The translations under genes and the position numbers were made by a program. Under the pieces are notes generated by a model, which was not told the DNA's origin, searched no databases, and saw nothing but the letters and a program-made list of their open reading frames with translations. Source: Neovahlkampfia damariscottae (taxonomy: Eukaryota; Heterolobosea; Selenaionea; Neovahlkampfiida; Neovahlkampfiidae). Taken from it: a stretch of 64,000 nt of DNA. Location: contig JABLTG010000033.1 of assembly GCA_016618085.1 (NCBI GenBank), forward strand, positions 62,001 to 126,000, in the 5' to 3' direction. Each line of letters begins with the position of its first letter. Position 1 is the stretch's first letter. Below, piece by piece: positions 10,830 through 21,662 of this stretch.

Positions 10830-11687
10830 ATGTGTTGGAGTAAAGAAGTAAGTTTAGGTCTTGGATTATGTGGAGTTGTAATGACACTTGATCAATTGAG
10901 AAGATGGAAAAATGGACAACACAAAAGTATCTCAGTAGTACTCGTTTATTTCCTTTATAGCTTCATGGAGCTATTTCAATTCACACAAGTAAAAAACCAA
11001 AGAAAATATTCATTTCATAAAAAAAGTACATGGTAGGTTTTGAAACATGTGATCAAAAAAATGAATACATGACTCTCATTGCTCACATATTAATTTGGAT
11101 TCAACCAATTTGTTTGAACTATCATAGTTTTGCTTATACCAAAAAAAACAAACCATTAATGAGATTCGCTTTATTTGGATCTATTGCTGCTGCTATTACT
11201 TCAAGTTATGCTCTTTATCTTGGATATTATGCTTCAAAAGCTGGTCTTTATGTTTCAACAAATGAAAGAATTCATAATATTGGACCTGAGTTATGCACAA
11301 AAGCAACTGATATTCATTTTTCATGGTTCTTTCCTTATGATTCTTTAGATGGTTATCGTCCTATGGGATTCGTTTGGATACTCTTGGCAGCATTTCCACA
11401 TTTGTTCAGAACTGATGAATATACATTAGATGACTGGTTTGTATCAGGTCCATTATATGGATCCCTAGGTGTCATTGTAAGAAAAAAACAATTTTTTAAC
11501 ATAGGCATTTTCATAGGCAGGATGGTTAATTACTAGACTCATTGTTGGTGATTTTTATCATGCTCATTGGAGTTTCTGGTGTCTTCATTCTGTTAGTTAT
11601 GCATTTCTTCCTTATCTATGGAGAATATTCGTTCATCCATTTTTTGGTCATTTATTTGAAAATAAAAAAACTGAAAAGAAAGATTAA
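10830..11687 (+). CDS. multipass membrane protein with Met-Cys-Trp N-terminus
   Basis: Exons 10830-10988, 11027-11476 and 11517-11687; introns of 38 and 40 nt (259 residues). It begins MCWSKEVSLG and has about six or seven hydrophobic segments, including LIAHILIWIQPICLNYHSF and FVWILLAAFPHLF. A conserved-looking His/Trp cluster follows the last intron (DFYHAHWSFWCLHSVSY). I associate this layout with an uncharacterised family seen in giant viruses and protists, from memory only. Acceptors were chosen to keep the frame: AAAAAG|TAC at 11026 and CATAG|GCA at 11516. CCAAT is 32 bases upstream. It ends 9 bases from the UGGT stop on the other strand. Confidence 0.8.
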
Positions 11688-11696
11688 ATTTTAATA

Positions 11697-14600
11697 CTAT
11701 TTGAATTTTAACATATTTTTTTCCCTCAATTCTTTTTCAAATTTCTTATGTTCTTTATCATAATCATCCCATTCTGGTACAATTCTTCTTGCAGAATCAA
11801 TTTTATTTTCTTTTGTTTGTGGATTGTTACACAAATCGATTGTTTTTGCTTTTCCTTTTGATTTATCAGAACACCATGCTTCACACCACAACCATTCTTG
11901 TGGCAATGAAAATATTGGAATTTGATGTTGTGCATAATTTGGTAAATCTTGATCTAAATTTGATAATGAATTTGGATCTTTTGAAAGAGAATCATAAATC
12001 ATTCTGTAAGAGTCTCCTGAATAATCGAATCTTAATTGTGCAATATCGACAACATATAATGCAGAAATATGATATGGTTTACCTCTCAAGTAATTTCCCC
12101 AATATCCACCTTTCCAAAACTTGAATCCATCCATTTCAGGTTTATCAGAACAAAATGGTGTGTAACCAACTGATTTTCCTTCTAAATCCATTTTAAACAA
12201 TTCAGTCATATCTGTTCTACAAACTTGATCTGCATCAACAAAAATAATTCTTTTAACTTTCAATGGAAATAGAACATCCAAAAATAGAACTTTGTAAGCC
12301 CAAATTTTTCTCATTTTCACAGATTGTTTATTCAGCCAAGTTGGCCATTTATAAGCAACTAAACCAAATTTAAAGTTATAACGTTTTGCCATCAATGGTA
12401 AATATTCTTTAAATTGAGGTGAGAGATAATTCTTCAAAAACCAAAATTTGACTTTTGACTTTTTTGTGTGTTTCAAAACACTCAAAATCATAATTTTTAG
12501 TAATCTTTCATACATATGACCTGATGCAACTGAAAATATATTCACTGTATTTTCGTCATCTTCATCATCTTCATTCTCTTTTTTTTTGAATAACTTTGAA
12601 ATTGAACCAAAAATACCTTTTGAATTTCTTGGATCTTCAATCAATTTTTCAGTTTCTTTTCCTTTTTTTTTGCCAACTTTTAAAAAGATATAAGGACCAT
12701 CAAATGATAATAAATGAACAGAAACTTTGTTTTCTCCTGTAGGTTTGATTGTATTCTTAATTTTTTGATCATAAAAATTGGTTGATGAATATTCTAATAT
12801 TTCATAAATTTCTGAATGTCTTCCTTTCGCAATATTTAAATCCCAAATGTTTGGATTTGATTTCAATTGAAAATATCCATAAGAAGCCATTACCAAAGTA
12901 TCTTGTTCTTGATCTTTACCTTTTGTGTTCAATGTTAACTCTAAACCTCTTGGTGGATCCATTGGTGAATTGGAAGTACAACTACCAGATATAATTATAT
13001 TTTCTAGTTGATATCTTGCATTTAAATCTTTACCTTCGATTTCATTCAATTTAATATTATCTAAATCATAGATTGAATAAGTCAATCCAATCAACCATGT
13101 TTCTTGAACGTGTAAATTCATCGTTAATATGTTTTTTGGTGATAATTGTTTGAAATTTGCTGTAGGATTTTTAATTTTTTTGTTTTGGTCAAATTCTAAT
13201 TCTGGGAATAAAACATAACGATACCAACTCTTTAATGGCATTTCAGATGTTGATAATTTTGGATTCAAAAACATTTTGATTGAAAATTGAAAATGATCAT
13301 TTAAAATGGTCAATAAAGTTGAAAGTTTTTGAGCTTCTGAACTTAAAGGATCAACAATTGCGATGACTTCTATGTTTTCGTTTTTTCCTTTTGTGGAAAT
13401 TCCTGAAAACTTTGATTTCAATTGGTCAGTTCTAATAGTTGCTCTTGGTCCAGTTTTTGATAAATCATGAGCCAAAAGTGAAGTAATATAAAGAATATCA
13501 TCACTACTTGCGTTTGGAATTTCCTTTACAATATCTTTAATTCTCAATTCTTCAGAAGCTTCTAATGTTGAAAAATCTTTTTGATCAAATTTGAATTTAG
13601 ATAAATTAAGAACTCTTCCGTTGGTAATAATCCAATTTGATTCTTTTTCTTGAACCAAATTTTGACAATATTGTGAATGATTATCCAAAACTTTTTCATA
13701 TGTCATGTCATTAATGTCAAATGAAACTTGAAGTTTTTTCAAAACAAATTCTAATGGAAATTCTTCTCCTTGACTGGTTTCATATAATTTCAAGAAATCA
13801 ATAGCTAATTGAAGTTCGCTATGGAGTGTTAGCCATAAGAAAATTCTTGTAACCAAATTTTGTGGCTTATTATTAATTGGAAGGAAAGATATCCTTGAAA
13901 TAGATTCTTTGTCATTCTAAGAACAATTTAGTATCATTTTTGACTCTTACAATATGTGAAAGTGCATTCACTAAAGTTTTTCTTGAATTTGAAGATTCAA
14001 TGTCACCACAGATAATATGTGAAAATTTCTTGACATTTTGATTGGCTTCCATCCAAGGAATGTGTTTTTGTGGTATTGCAATCATTTTTTTTTCTTTTTG
14101 AAAAATACCTGGATGATATTCATTTGCACTATTGTAAATTTTTGAATATAATTTGAATTGATTATCATCTCCTTTAATTTTCTTTGCTTGAATAAGTTTT
14201 GCAACTTCAACATATTCTTGATTCAAAGCATCATTAAATGCTTGCACCTATAATTGAGTTTAGAATTTTTTGAGAAAATATACTGAAGGTTTTGTTAATT
14301 TTCCGTTGAATAATAAAATTGGATTTTCATTGAATCCTTTTTTATGTATGTATTGAATACTTTTCTTTGCTTTTTCTAAATATTTTTCATTTGTTATCAC
14401 TTGTTCATATGTCATATCTTTTGGAGCATTTCTAAATTCATATTTCAAAACTGATTCATCCAATACGGTAGAAGATCTTACACCATGATTTAAGCGAATC
14501 AAAAAGTAGAATGCATCAGTGACACTTTAATCATTTAAATTTTTCGTTTTTTTTTTTACCTTTTTTTCTCTTTGATATACTCAAAAACTTGAGTAACTCT

Positions 14601-16397
14601 GGTGGCAATGTTATTAACTTTCCCGAAAATTTCTTCATTGGTTGGTTCTGATCTCATTTCTGATTTTGATTGTGATGCTTGAACATCAACATTGAAAAAT
14701 AAATTCGGTTTTTGATGTTTCAATTCTTTATATTGTTTTAATTCATTATTTCCAACAAGAACTAATCCAATTCTTGCAGGATATCCTTGTCTATAAATAT
14801 TGAAAGCATCTCTGATTAAATCTAAACCTTCTCTTGTACTTGGATCACAAATAATGACTGCATTAAAAAGATTATGTCTGGTCCACATTGGTCCATAAAA
14901 TCCTCTTTTTAAAATGTCTTCAATGTTAGATGACATTCTGCCATACATTGGATCTTTTGTCAAATCGTTGACGAATGAAATAACAGATTCATCAGTTACA
15001 TCAAATCTTGGACTTTCATTAAAATCTTGAGTAGCTGTTGTAATTTTTGGAATGACTTCAGATTTTACTTTTAATTTGTCAAATTTGTCATAAAAAGAAA
15101 TTTCATTTTGAAGAATATCCAAAAATGTGAAAGGAGTGAATTTTTCTAAATCAATTGTTCTTCCATTGATAAAGAATAAATTTTTTCCCTCTTCTAAAAT
15201 TTCTTGATTTTCTTTGATTTCTTGAGCAACAGATGAATTAACTTTCATTTTGTAAATTGATTTGACAGCTGCTGGAAAATTTTGTGCTATTTGTTCAAAA
15301 ATATGAAATGGTGATGAAGAACTCACAATTTTTTGAGCTGTTTGAATCCCAACATCTATCGAAAATTTAATCAATCATCGTCAAACCTGATATTTCCCAT
15401 GAGTCTATTTTTACATCTTTTTTGGAGTCTTGAAGAAGAGATTGTTTAAATTCAAGTAAATCTTTTTTTAAATTTGGATATTCTTTTTGTAAAACTTCAA
15501 AATTTACACCATCAATTTCATTTTCTTCTTCAACAGTTTCTTGTTTTTTTTCTTTTTTCACATCTTTTTTATCCATTGCATTGTATTCCATATTTTTAAT
15601 TTGTAATTCAACACCTAGTTATAATAATATTAAAAATATCTAAAAATTACCATATCCTTGCAAATGAAGTAAATCTTTTGATTCATTCACATCATCTTCA
15701 TAATTTTCACTTGCATCTTGTTTTGGATCATAATGTCGAAAATAATAATCAACATTTTTTTTAGAGAACTCTTCATGAAGTTTTTTAAACTCATTTGAAC
15801 CTAATTTTGAATATAAAATTATTTTTGTTGAATGAGATTCTCTTTTTGGAAAATAATGGTCAAATTCAAAAATCTCCGATGAACTAACAACAATTTTTAG
15901 AAAAGATTTTTAAATACTTTTGAACTGTTTTGATTAAAGAGTCACCTCTTCTTTCAATGTTCTTTTCATCTGTTGTTAAATGTTGTTTTGCCAATTTCAT
16001 AAAAGTAACTATTTTTGGTGAAGAGTTTCTGAGACTCAAAGCAAATTTCAACATTTTGATTTTCAAATCTGAGAGTTGTAACTTGCCAACAGTTTCTAAA
16101 ATATGTTCATAATTTTCTTTATCCTGAAAGATGTTTAAATTTGGGTTTTTTTGGTTTACTGTTTGTTTTTCATCAATAGTTTCTGCGAATTTCCAAAACA
16201 ATTCTGGTGATTCTTGAGATAAAAATTCGCTGTTCTTTTCAGATTTCTTTTTTTTTTTACCTTGTTTCTGCTATGATTGAAGTTTGTAACCATGTGCTTT
16301 TTAAATTCACGTTTATGTTTTTTTTCTGTTCACATGAAACTAAATAAGTGAATGTTGATATCAAAAAGAACAATATGAGAGTGTTGCTCTTCAACAT
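11697..16397 (-). CDS. UGGT: UDP-glucose:glycoprotein glucosyltransferase
   Basis: Eight exons: 16261-16397, 15918-16229, 15651-15883, 15387-15614, 14560-15355, 14284-14524, 13951-14247 and 11697-13916; introns 31-36 nt; 1487 residues. A signal peptide (MLKSNTLILFFLISTFTYLVSC) is followed by the thioredoxin-like folding-sensor region: ESPELFWKFAET, YYFRHYDP, QGYGVELQIKNMEY and DVGIQTAQKI, the last two joined across introns. The C-terminal GT24 catalytic domain begins at NIFSVASGHMYERLLKIM and includes IIFVDADQ, SNLDQDLPNY and WLWCEAW. UGGT re-glucosylates misfolded N-glycoproteins in the ER lumen so that lectin chaperones rebind them. The chain ends MLKFK without a KDEL-type signal. The ATTGG box is 17 bases upstream; the stop is TAG. 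Confidence 0.97.
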
Positions 16398-16492
16398 TCT
16401 AAAAATTGTTTGAACCAATAAAATGCCAACACGAGTTAATTTTCAAATAAAAACAAAAACAAGAAAAAACCAAAATAATATTTACTAAATTT

Positions 16493-17372
16493 TCAATTGC
16501 AACAACCTCCTTCACTCATTTCTGAATTTTCTTCCTGAGTTTTTTTAAATTCAATGATATCTTCATTATGCTCGATTTGCCAATTCTTCATGTTTCTATT
16601 CCATAAAGTAAACCCAATACGATCTATGAATATGTTAAAATTCGAATATATATACCAAACAACTCTGTAGTGTTCACACCTTCTTTTGATGAAACTTCCC
16701 AATATTCAGCTTCAAGTTGAGAGGCAACTTTTAATCCTTCCTTTTCATCTACCATCCTTTCTAAATCAGATTTATTCCCTACAAGAAATAAAGAAAAGTT
16801 TTCTTCATCAATTTCATTAACAGCTTGTTCATACCAAGTTTCAACTTTTTGCAAAGATTTTTGTGAAGTTAAATCAAATAATATCAAACATGCATTAACA
16901 TTTCGATAATATGCTTTCGTTAATGATTGAAATCTTTCTAATAAAGAAATTAATTTTTTTAATTTTTTTCTACCTTGTCCTGTATGGTGAAAAAATAATA
17001 TTTTTTACCTGCTGTATCCCAAATAGATAGATAATAATCAGTTCCATATATTACATATTTTTTGTTGAAAAAATCCGACTGTACTGTTGGCATATACGTT
17101 TCAAAAAAAGAGTCAGTTGTTGCTCGCATAAATAAAGAAGTTTTTCCGACATTTGATTCTCCTACTAAAATTACTTTACCATTTTTTAATGGATAAACAT
17201 TTTCAGATCTCAAATTTTTATAATTTTTTAAACTTTCTTTTATGTCCGAGTTCAATTCCTTTTCTGTTCTGTTTACAGTTAAATTTTGTTTTAATTACAA
17301 TTGAAGATCTCCTTTTCCTGGTTTTATTTTGGATATGCTCTCAATCCTTCTTGCTTCTGTTGCTTTTGACAT
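16493..17372 (-). CDS. Rab-like small GTPase with a 6-nt microexon
   Basis: Exons 17299-17372, 17009-17268, 16974-16979 (6 nt), 16656-16937 and 16493-16623; introns 30, 29, 36 and 32 nt; 250 residues. An N-terminal basic extension precedes the P-loop GESNVGKTS. Switch II WDTAGQERFQSL is restored only if the 6-base exon GACAAG is included, because it supplies the catalytic Gln. NKSD and SSKEG complete the guanine site. The C-terminus GGCCN fits geranylgeranylation. It should act in vesicle trafficking together with the GDI at 62 kb. The N-terminal exon (MSKATEARRIESISK) and C-terminal extension are unusual for a Rab. An ATTGG box 29 bases upstream of the ATG supports the start. Confidence 0.88.
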
Positions 17373-17438
17373 TGACCTCAAGTTGGAAACAACAATTTTG
17401 ATTGGTTTGGAAAAATTAATTCAAAATATAGTTTCTTT

Positions 17439-19651
17439 TTATTCAATAAATATTTCTCCTAATTCATTTTCTTTTTGTTGAATTTTTAACTTTACTTTTG
17501 AAAGATCCCATTGTGAATCATAAAAATGTTCAAAAATATTTTCCCAAATAAAAGGATAAAAGAAATTCTCCGTATTTGAATCTTCAGAATATCTAAAATT
17601 ATAGTGCTCATAAATCTTCAATTGATCAGATTTCCAATTCTTTATCTCTTTTTTCAACAATGAAATTACTTCATCAATCGACCATGTTTTCTTTTCTTTC
17701 AACAATTTCTCATCAAAGTGGTTCAAAACAACATCAATATTAGTCAAATAATTTGAAAACATAGTTATTTTTCTCAATGGTTCAAACACTTCTCTTTGAT
17801 GAAGTAACTCATAGAGCAACCAAATGTTCTTTGAAAGGTTATAAGTCAAACAAGTATTAATGATTTCAATAGCAATTTGAATGAATTTCAAATATGCATC
17901 TCTTTCATCTTCGAACTAAGTAGATGTTAAAAAAGATCAAAAACTCAAACAGTTTCATCCAATCTATTGTATCTCTTGTTTAAAGTAGAAATCAGAAACA
18001 ACAATCTTTGAGATGCTGAAGAATCCACTTCTTTCATATAAATGCTGATATTTGAGATAATTGCGAGACAATTATTTCCTAAAAACATATCCTTGATGAA
18101 AAATATAAATTTAATTTTTTTGGATACTTTTTGAACTCCAACATCATGCAAAACTGATTTCAATAAAATCAACATCATCAAACTTCCTAAATTGATATCT
18201 TTGATGATTCTATCCTTATACCAAGGAATAGAAGGAACTTTCTATAATTGTTAAATTTAATGATTCATTTACAATTTCAAACAATTTCTTTACTAAATTT
18301 GAATCTTCTGTTAGAATTGTCAAGATGATCAACATCATGTAAATATGATTTTCTTTTTCATTTGGTGACGCATACAGCTTATGTAGAATAGAAATAACCT
18401 ATTTGATCAAATATTAAACAGAGAAATTAAGTACCAATCTTTTTATCTCATCAGATTCAAAAACAAATTTCTTAAATCTATCATTTTCATGAAATATTGA
18501 ATAAAATATCAAAGTGCACATTTCTTCATCAAAGTTTTTTAAAAAACCATCCAGTGTAATTTTGAATGAAATTGAAATTAAATTATCTTCAATATCTTCT
18601 GTATCATCTTCTAAAAAATTTTCAATTTTCTTTTTTATGAACTTACGCTGGTTATTGATTGATTGTAATGAATTTAAGTATGGATTTGGATTATTTGAAT
18701 CATTTTTTCTATAATATAATAACAATGATAAGATCATTGGACTTCTTTTTCCTAATAATTGTGGAAACTCTTCTTTGATTTTATTGTCTTCAACATAACT
18801 TCCAAAGAAGATTTTGTAAATTCCAGAAATGGTTGAAACAAAACTATAAAGAACATCATTCATACTTGAAAGAAAAGATCCTTCCCATTCTGAATCTGTT
18901 GTGGTCAAACGATAATTATTTGAATTATTGAGCAAGACTTGAACTAATTTCAAAGGTATATGATTATTTTTGATTTCAATTGAAGATTCAAGAAATAGAT
19001 TGTGTTTCCTTGCTTTATTACTCACCATATCTCCTGATATAATTCCACCATAAATGGTTGTACTGAATAATACAGCAATTAAATTCACACATTCTAAATG
19101 TATCAAATATGTCTTTTCATTGACCGGATTTTCAGTTAAAAACAAAAACAAAGATTCCATTAATAATGAAACTAAAGTTCTTTCTCCAAGAATTTTTTTT
19201 GAAGATTTAAATCCTGGTGGTAAACAGTTGAAATGTGCTTCGAGTAAAGTTAAATTATCTGATGATTCAATTAAAATTGTGTGGATAAAATGTCGAAAAA
19301 TTAAAAGTCCATTTGAGATATCAATTTCATTTTTATCTATTCTACTTGAAGAACATAACCATTCTGAGATGACAAGAATGAAACCACCAATTGAACCAGT
19401 TTGTAAATTATTTTCATCTATTTTTTTTTAGTTTCAATAAATGACTTACATAATGAATTTGCCATTTTTTTTGTAATTTTGTTTAAAACCTCAGGATTGA
19501 TTATTGAAAGAGGAGGTAAATTTGTGGTTAGTTTGTTAATTTCACTTCTTGCAGATGACCATATATTTTCTTTGGTTGGTTCTGATGAACATAGAGAACT
19601 AATGAATACATTATTGTGGATTTGTTCTTCAACAGACACACTTTGACCCAT
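17439..19651 (-). CDS. DYM: dymeclin
   Basis: Exons 19450-19651, 18435-19417, 18273-18398, 17951-18241 and 17439-17915; introns 32, 36, 31 and 35 nt; 692 residues (human 669). The N-terminus MGQSVS fits N-myristoylation, as in human dymeclin (MGSNSS). Conserved blocks include HIYMMLIILTILTED, PWYKDRIIKDINLGSLMMLI (joined across intron 3), ANISIYMKEVDSSASQRL-like helices, and AIEIINTCLTYNLSKNIWLLYELLHQREVF near the C-terminus. Dymeclin is an all-helical peripheral Golgi protein linked to Golgi organisation and trafficking. CCAAT is 32 bases upstream. The last intron has a GTTTGA donor, weaker than the usual GTAAG. Confidence 0.93.
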
Positions 19652-19836
19652 ACTTCAAGTTCTTTGTTCAACCTTGGTTGGACCAATAGAAAATCAAAAA
19701 GATACTTTCTATTGAATATATCATTTTATTTCTACAAACTACCAAATTTTCTGGATTGATGATTGTAACGGAAATAAAAAAACCAACCAATTAAAAACTT
19801 TTTAATTTCAACAAACTTAAAAAAACCAAAGACACC

Positions 19837-20547
19837 ATGTACAGAGATTTTGGTTCAAAACCAGGTTCAGGAGGTGTAATTCAAAGTTCTTTTGATAAAA
19901 AAGAAAGACTTCGTAAACTTGCTTTGGAAACACTTGACCTTTCAAATGATCCTTTTTTTATGCGAAACCACATTGGTAGTTATGAATGTAGACTTTGTTT
20001 GACGCTTCACAATAATGAAGGTAATTATTTAGCTCATACTCAAGGAAAGCGACATCAAATGAATTTAAAAAGAAGAGCAGCTAAACTTGAAAAATCAAAA
20101 GAAGGAAATTCCAACCCAGCTCTTTTAGAATCAAAAACAAAAACTTTACAAAAGAAAACTATAAAAATAGGTAGACCAGGATATAACGTGGCGAAAATAA
20201 TCGAACCTTCTACTGGTCAAAAAGGTCTTTTGTTTCAGTTGATGTATCCGGAAATTGATGAAAACGTGCAACCTTTATATCGTTTTGTTAGTGCTTATGA
20301 ACAAAAAATAGATTTACCTTTTGACAAAAATTATCAGTATTTGTTATTTGCTGCTGAACCTTATGAAACTGTTGGATTCAAAATACCAAATTTACCAATT
20401 GATAAAGGTGATGAAAAATTTGAAACAGAATGGGACTCAGAAAAAAGAATATTTAATATGAAGTTATCGTTCCTTGAAAAATCAGATGTACCTCTACCAC
20501 CACCTCCACCACCACCACCAAAAGAAAAAGTTGAAGAAAATGATTAA
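19837..20547 (+). CDS. SF3A2: splicing factor 3A subunit 2
   Basis: Single exon, 236 residues. It is nearly identical to SF3A2 across the C2H2-type zinc finger (HIGSYECRLCLTLHNNEGNYLAHTQGKRHQ) and the following IGRPGY, YPEIDENVQPLYRFVSAYEQ and YQYLLFAAEPYETVGFKIP blocks. SF3A2 is part of the U2 snRNP and contacts the branch-site region. The long proline-rich tail of animals is reduced to one short run of nine prolines (VPLPPPPPPPPK). This spliceosomal gene is itself intronless in a genome rich in tiny introns. CCAAT lies 46 bases upstream. Confidence 0.96.
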   Translation: MYRDFGSKPGSGGVIQSSFDKKERLRKLALETLDLSNDPFFMRNHIGSYECRLCLTLHNNEGNYLAHTQGKRHQMNLKRRAAKLEKSKEGNSNPALLESKTKTLQKKTIKIGRPGYNVAKIIEPSTGQKGLLFQLMYPEIDENVQPLYRFVSAYEQKIDLPFDKNYQYLLFAAEPYETVGFKIPNLPIDKGDEKFETEWDSEKRIFNMKLSFLEKSDVPLPPPPPPPPKEKVEEND

Positions 20548-20612
20548 ATGTTTATTTTTTTTTTTCAAACCATTCTTATTAGTAATTAGATAATGTTAAG
20601 AAAAAAAAATAT

Positions 20613-21278
20613 TTAATTTGTTGAGTATTTTTGATATGGTAAAGGACCATTAGGTGCGTCAAAGCATTCACCTATTTGATGTATTTCTTCTTTAATTTTC
20701 TCTCCTTTACAGTTGTTTTTGGAAAATTTTTGATCATAAAACAGATTGGTCGTTTTATCAAAGAATACTTTGGAAGATTTTGCATTTGAATCTTCCAAAA
20801 CAAATAAATTTTTTTGTATTTTAGAATTATCATCAGAATTGAAACAAATACCTCTTTCCAAGAAAGCTCCTGATCCAGCAGTTGGTGAAGTACAATCTGG
20901 ATTTGGATGATAATTTGTGATGATCCCATCTTCTTCAATGGTTGGAAGATTTCCACAAGTGAATTTGACATTCATTAAACCAGTTTTAATGCATTTGTTG
21001 AGTGGAACAACTTCTTCACTATGACAAATACTACACCAAGCATCTTGACAAGATCCTTTGACTATTGCATGTGTTTCATTGCATGTGATGATATGAAAAA
21101 TAATATCACCTTCACGAGGAATCATTCTGCAACCTCCAGTGATGGTGAATGTACCAGTCCCTTCGGGATAAGCCTTTAGGCATTCATTATCAAATGGCTT
21201 ATGTTTTGTTTGTATCAAATATTTACAATCTATAAAAATTAACAGACATAACATGAGCAACCACCTAAAACAGTTCAT
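20613..21278 (-). CDS. secreted cysteine-rich protein
   Basis: Single exon, 221 residues. The start is placed at MNCFRWLLMLCLLIFIDC, which gives a signal peptide and lies just downstream of a palindromic promoter box. The mature chain has at least 13 cysteines, including CSICHSEE, and a threonine/glycine-rich part, so disulfides in a secreted or surface protein are likely. I do not recognise a family. The C-terminal ectodomain of the membrane protein at 29-30 kb has a loosely similar look (GSGxxxxxxxCxNSDD), perhaps reflecting a shared fold. Confidence 0.8.
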   Translation of the reverse strand: MNCFRWLLMLCLLIFIDCKYLIQTKHKPFDNECLKAYPEGTGTFTITGGCRMIPREGDIIFHIITCNETHAIVKGSCQDAWCSICHSEEVVPLNKCIKTGLMNVKFTCGNLPTIEEDGIITNYHPNPDCTSPTAGSGAFLERGICFNSDDNSKIQKNLFVLEDSNAKSSKVFFDKTTNLFYDQKFSKNNCKGEKIKEEIHQIGECFDAPNGPLPYQKYSTN

Positions 21279-21662
21279 TTTTCTCTTATTCGAAGTGATT
21301 GGCCAATCATTGATCTTTGTATATTTGAGGTTAAAATCTGAATTTCTAATCTTGGACAAAAGAACCCAAATATTCTTGTTGATAAAGAAAAAGTTTATTT
21401 CAAGGGTGCTGTTCAAATTTTCTTTTGAAAGAATTTGGAACAAGTGAAGTTCTATTTTTATAAATTGGTGGAGCATTCGAGAAATTTCTTTTCTCTTCCC
21501 TTTCTTTCCACTCCTGATGAAAATAACTAAAATGAGAAAGTGATCAGAAAACCTTTCAGTAGATATTTGATTCTTTAAGCCAAACAACAATTTCCAAATG
21601 AAAATAAAAAGGAAAAGATGAAGAAAAAAGAAATTCATTTTTGTTGGGAAATTTCTGTAAGC
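21279..21662. promoter_or_regulatory. upstream region with palindromic ATTGGCCAAT box
   Basis: ATTGGCCAAT at 21298-21307 is a perfect 10-base palindrome made of the two orientations of the local promoter pentamer, 20 bases upstream of the secreted Cys-rich gene. The remaining 350 bases, back to the DUF4116 gene stop, show no coding or RNA gene that I can support. Confidence 0.55.
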
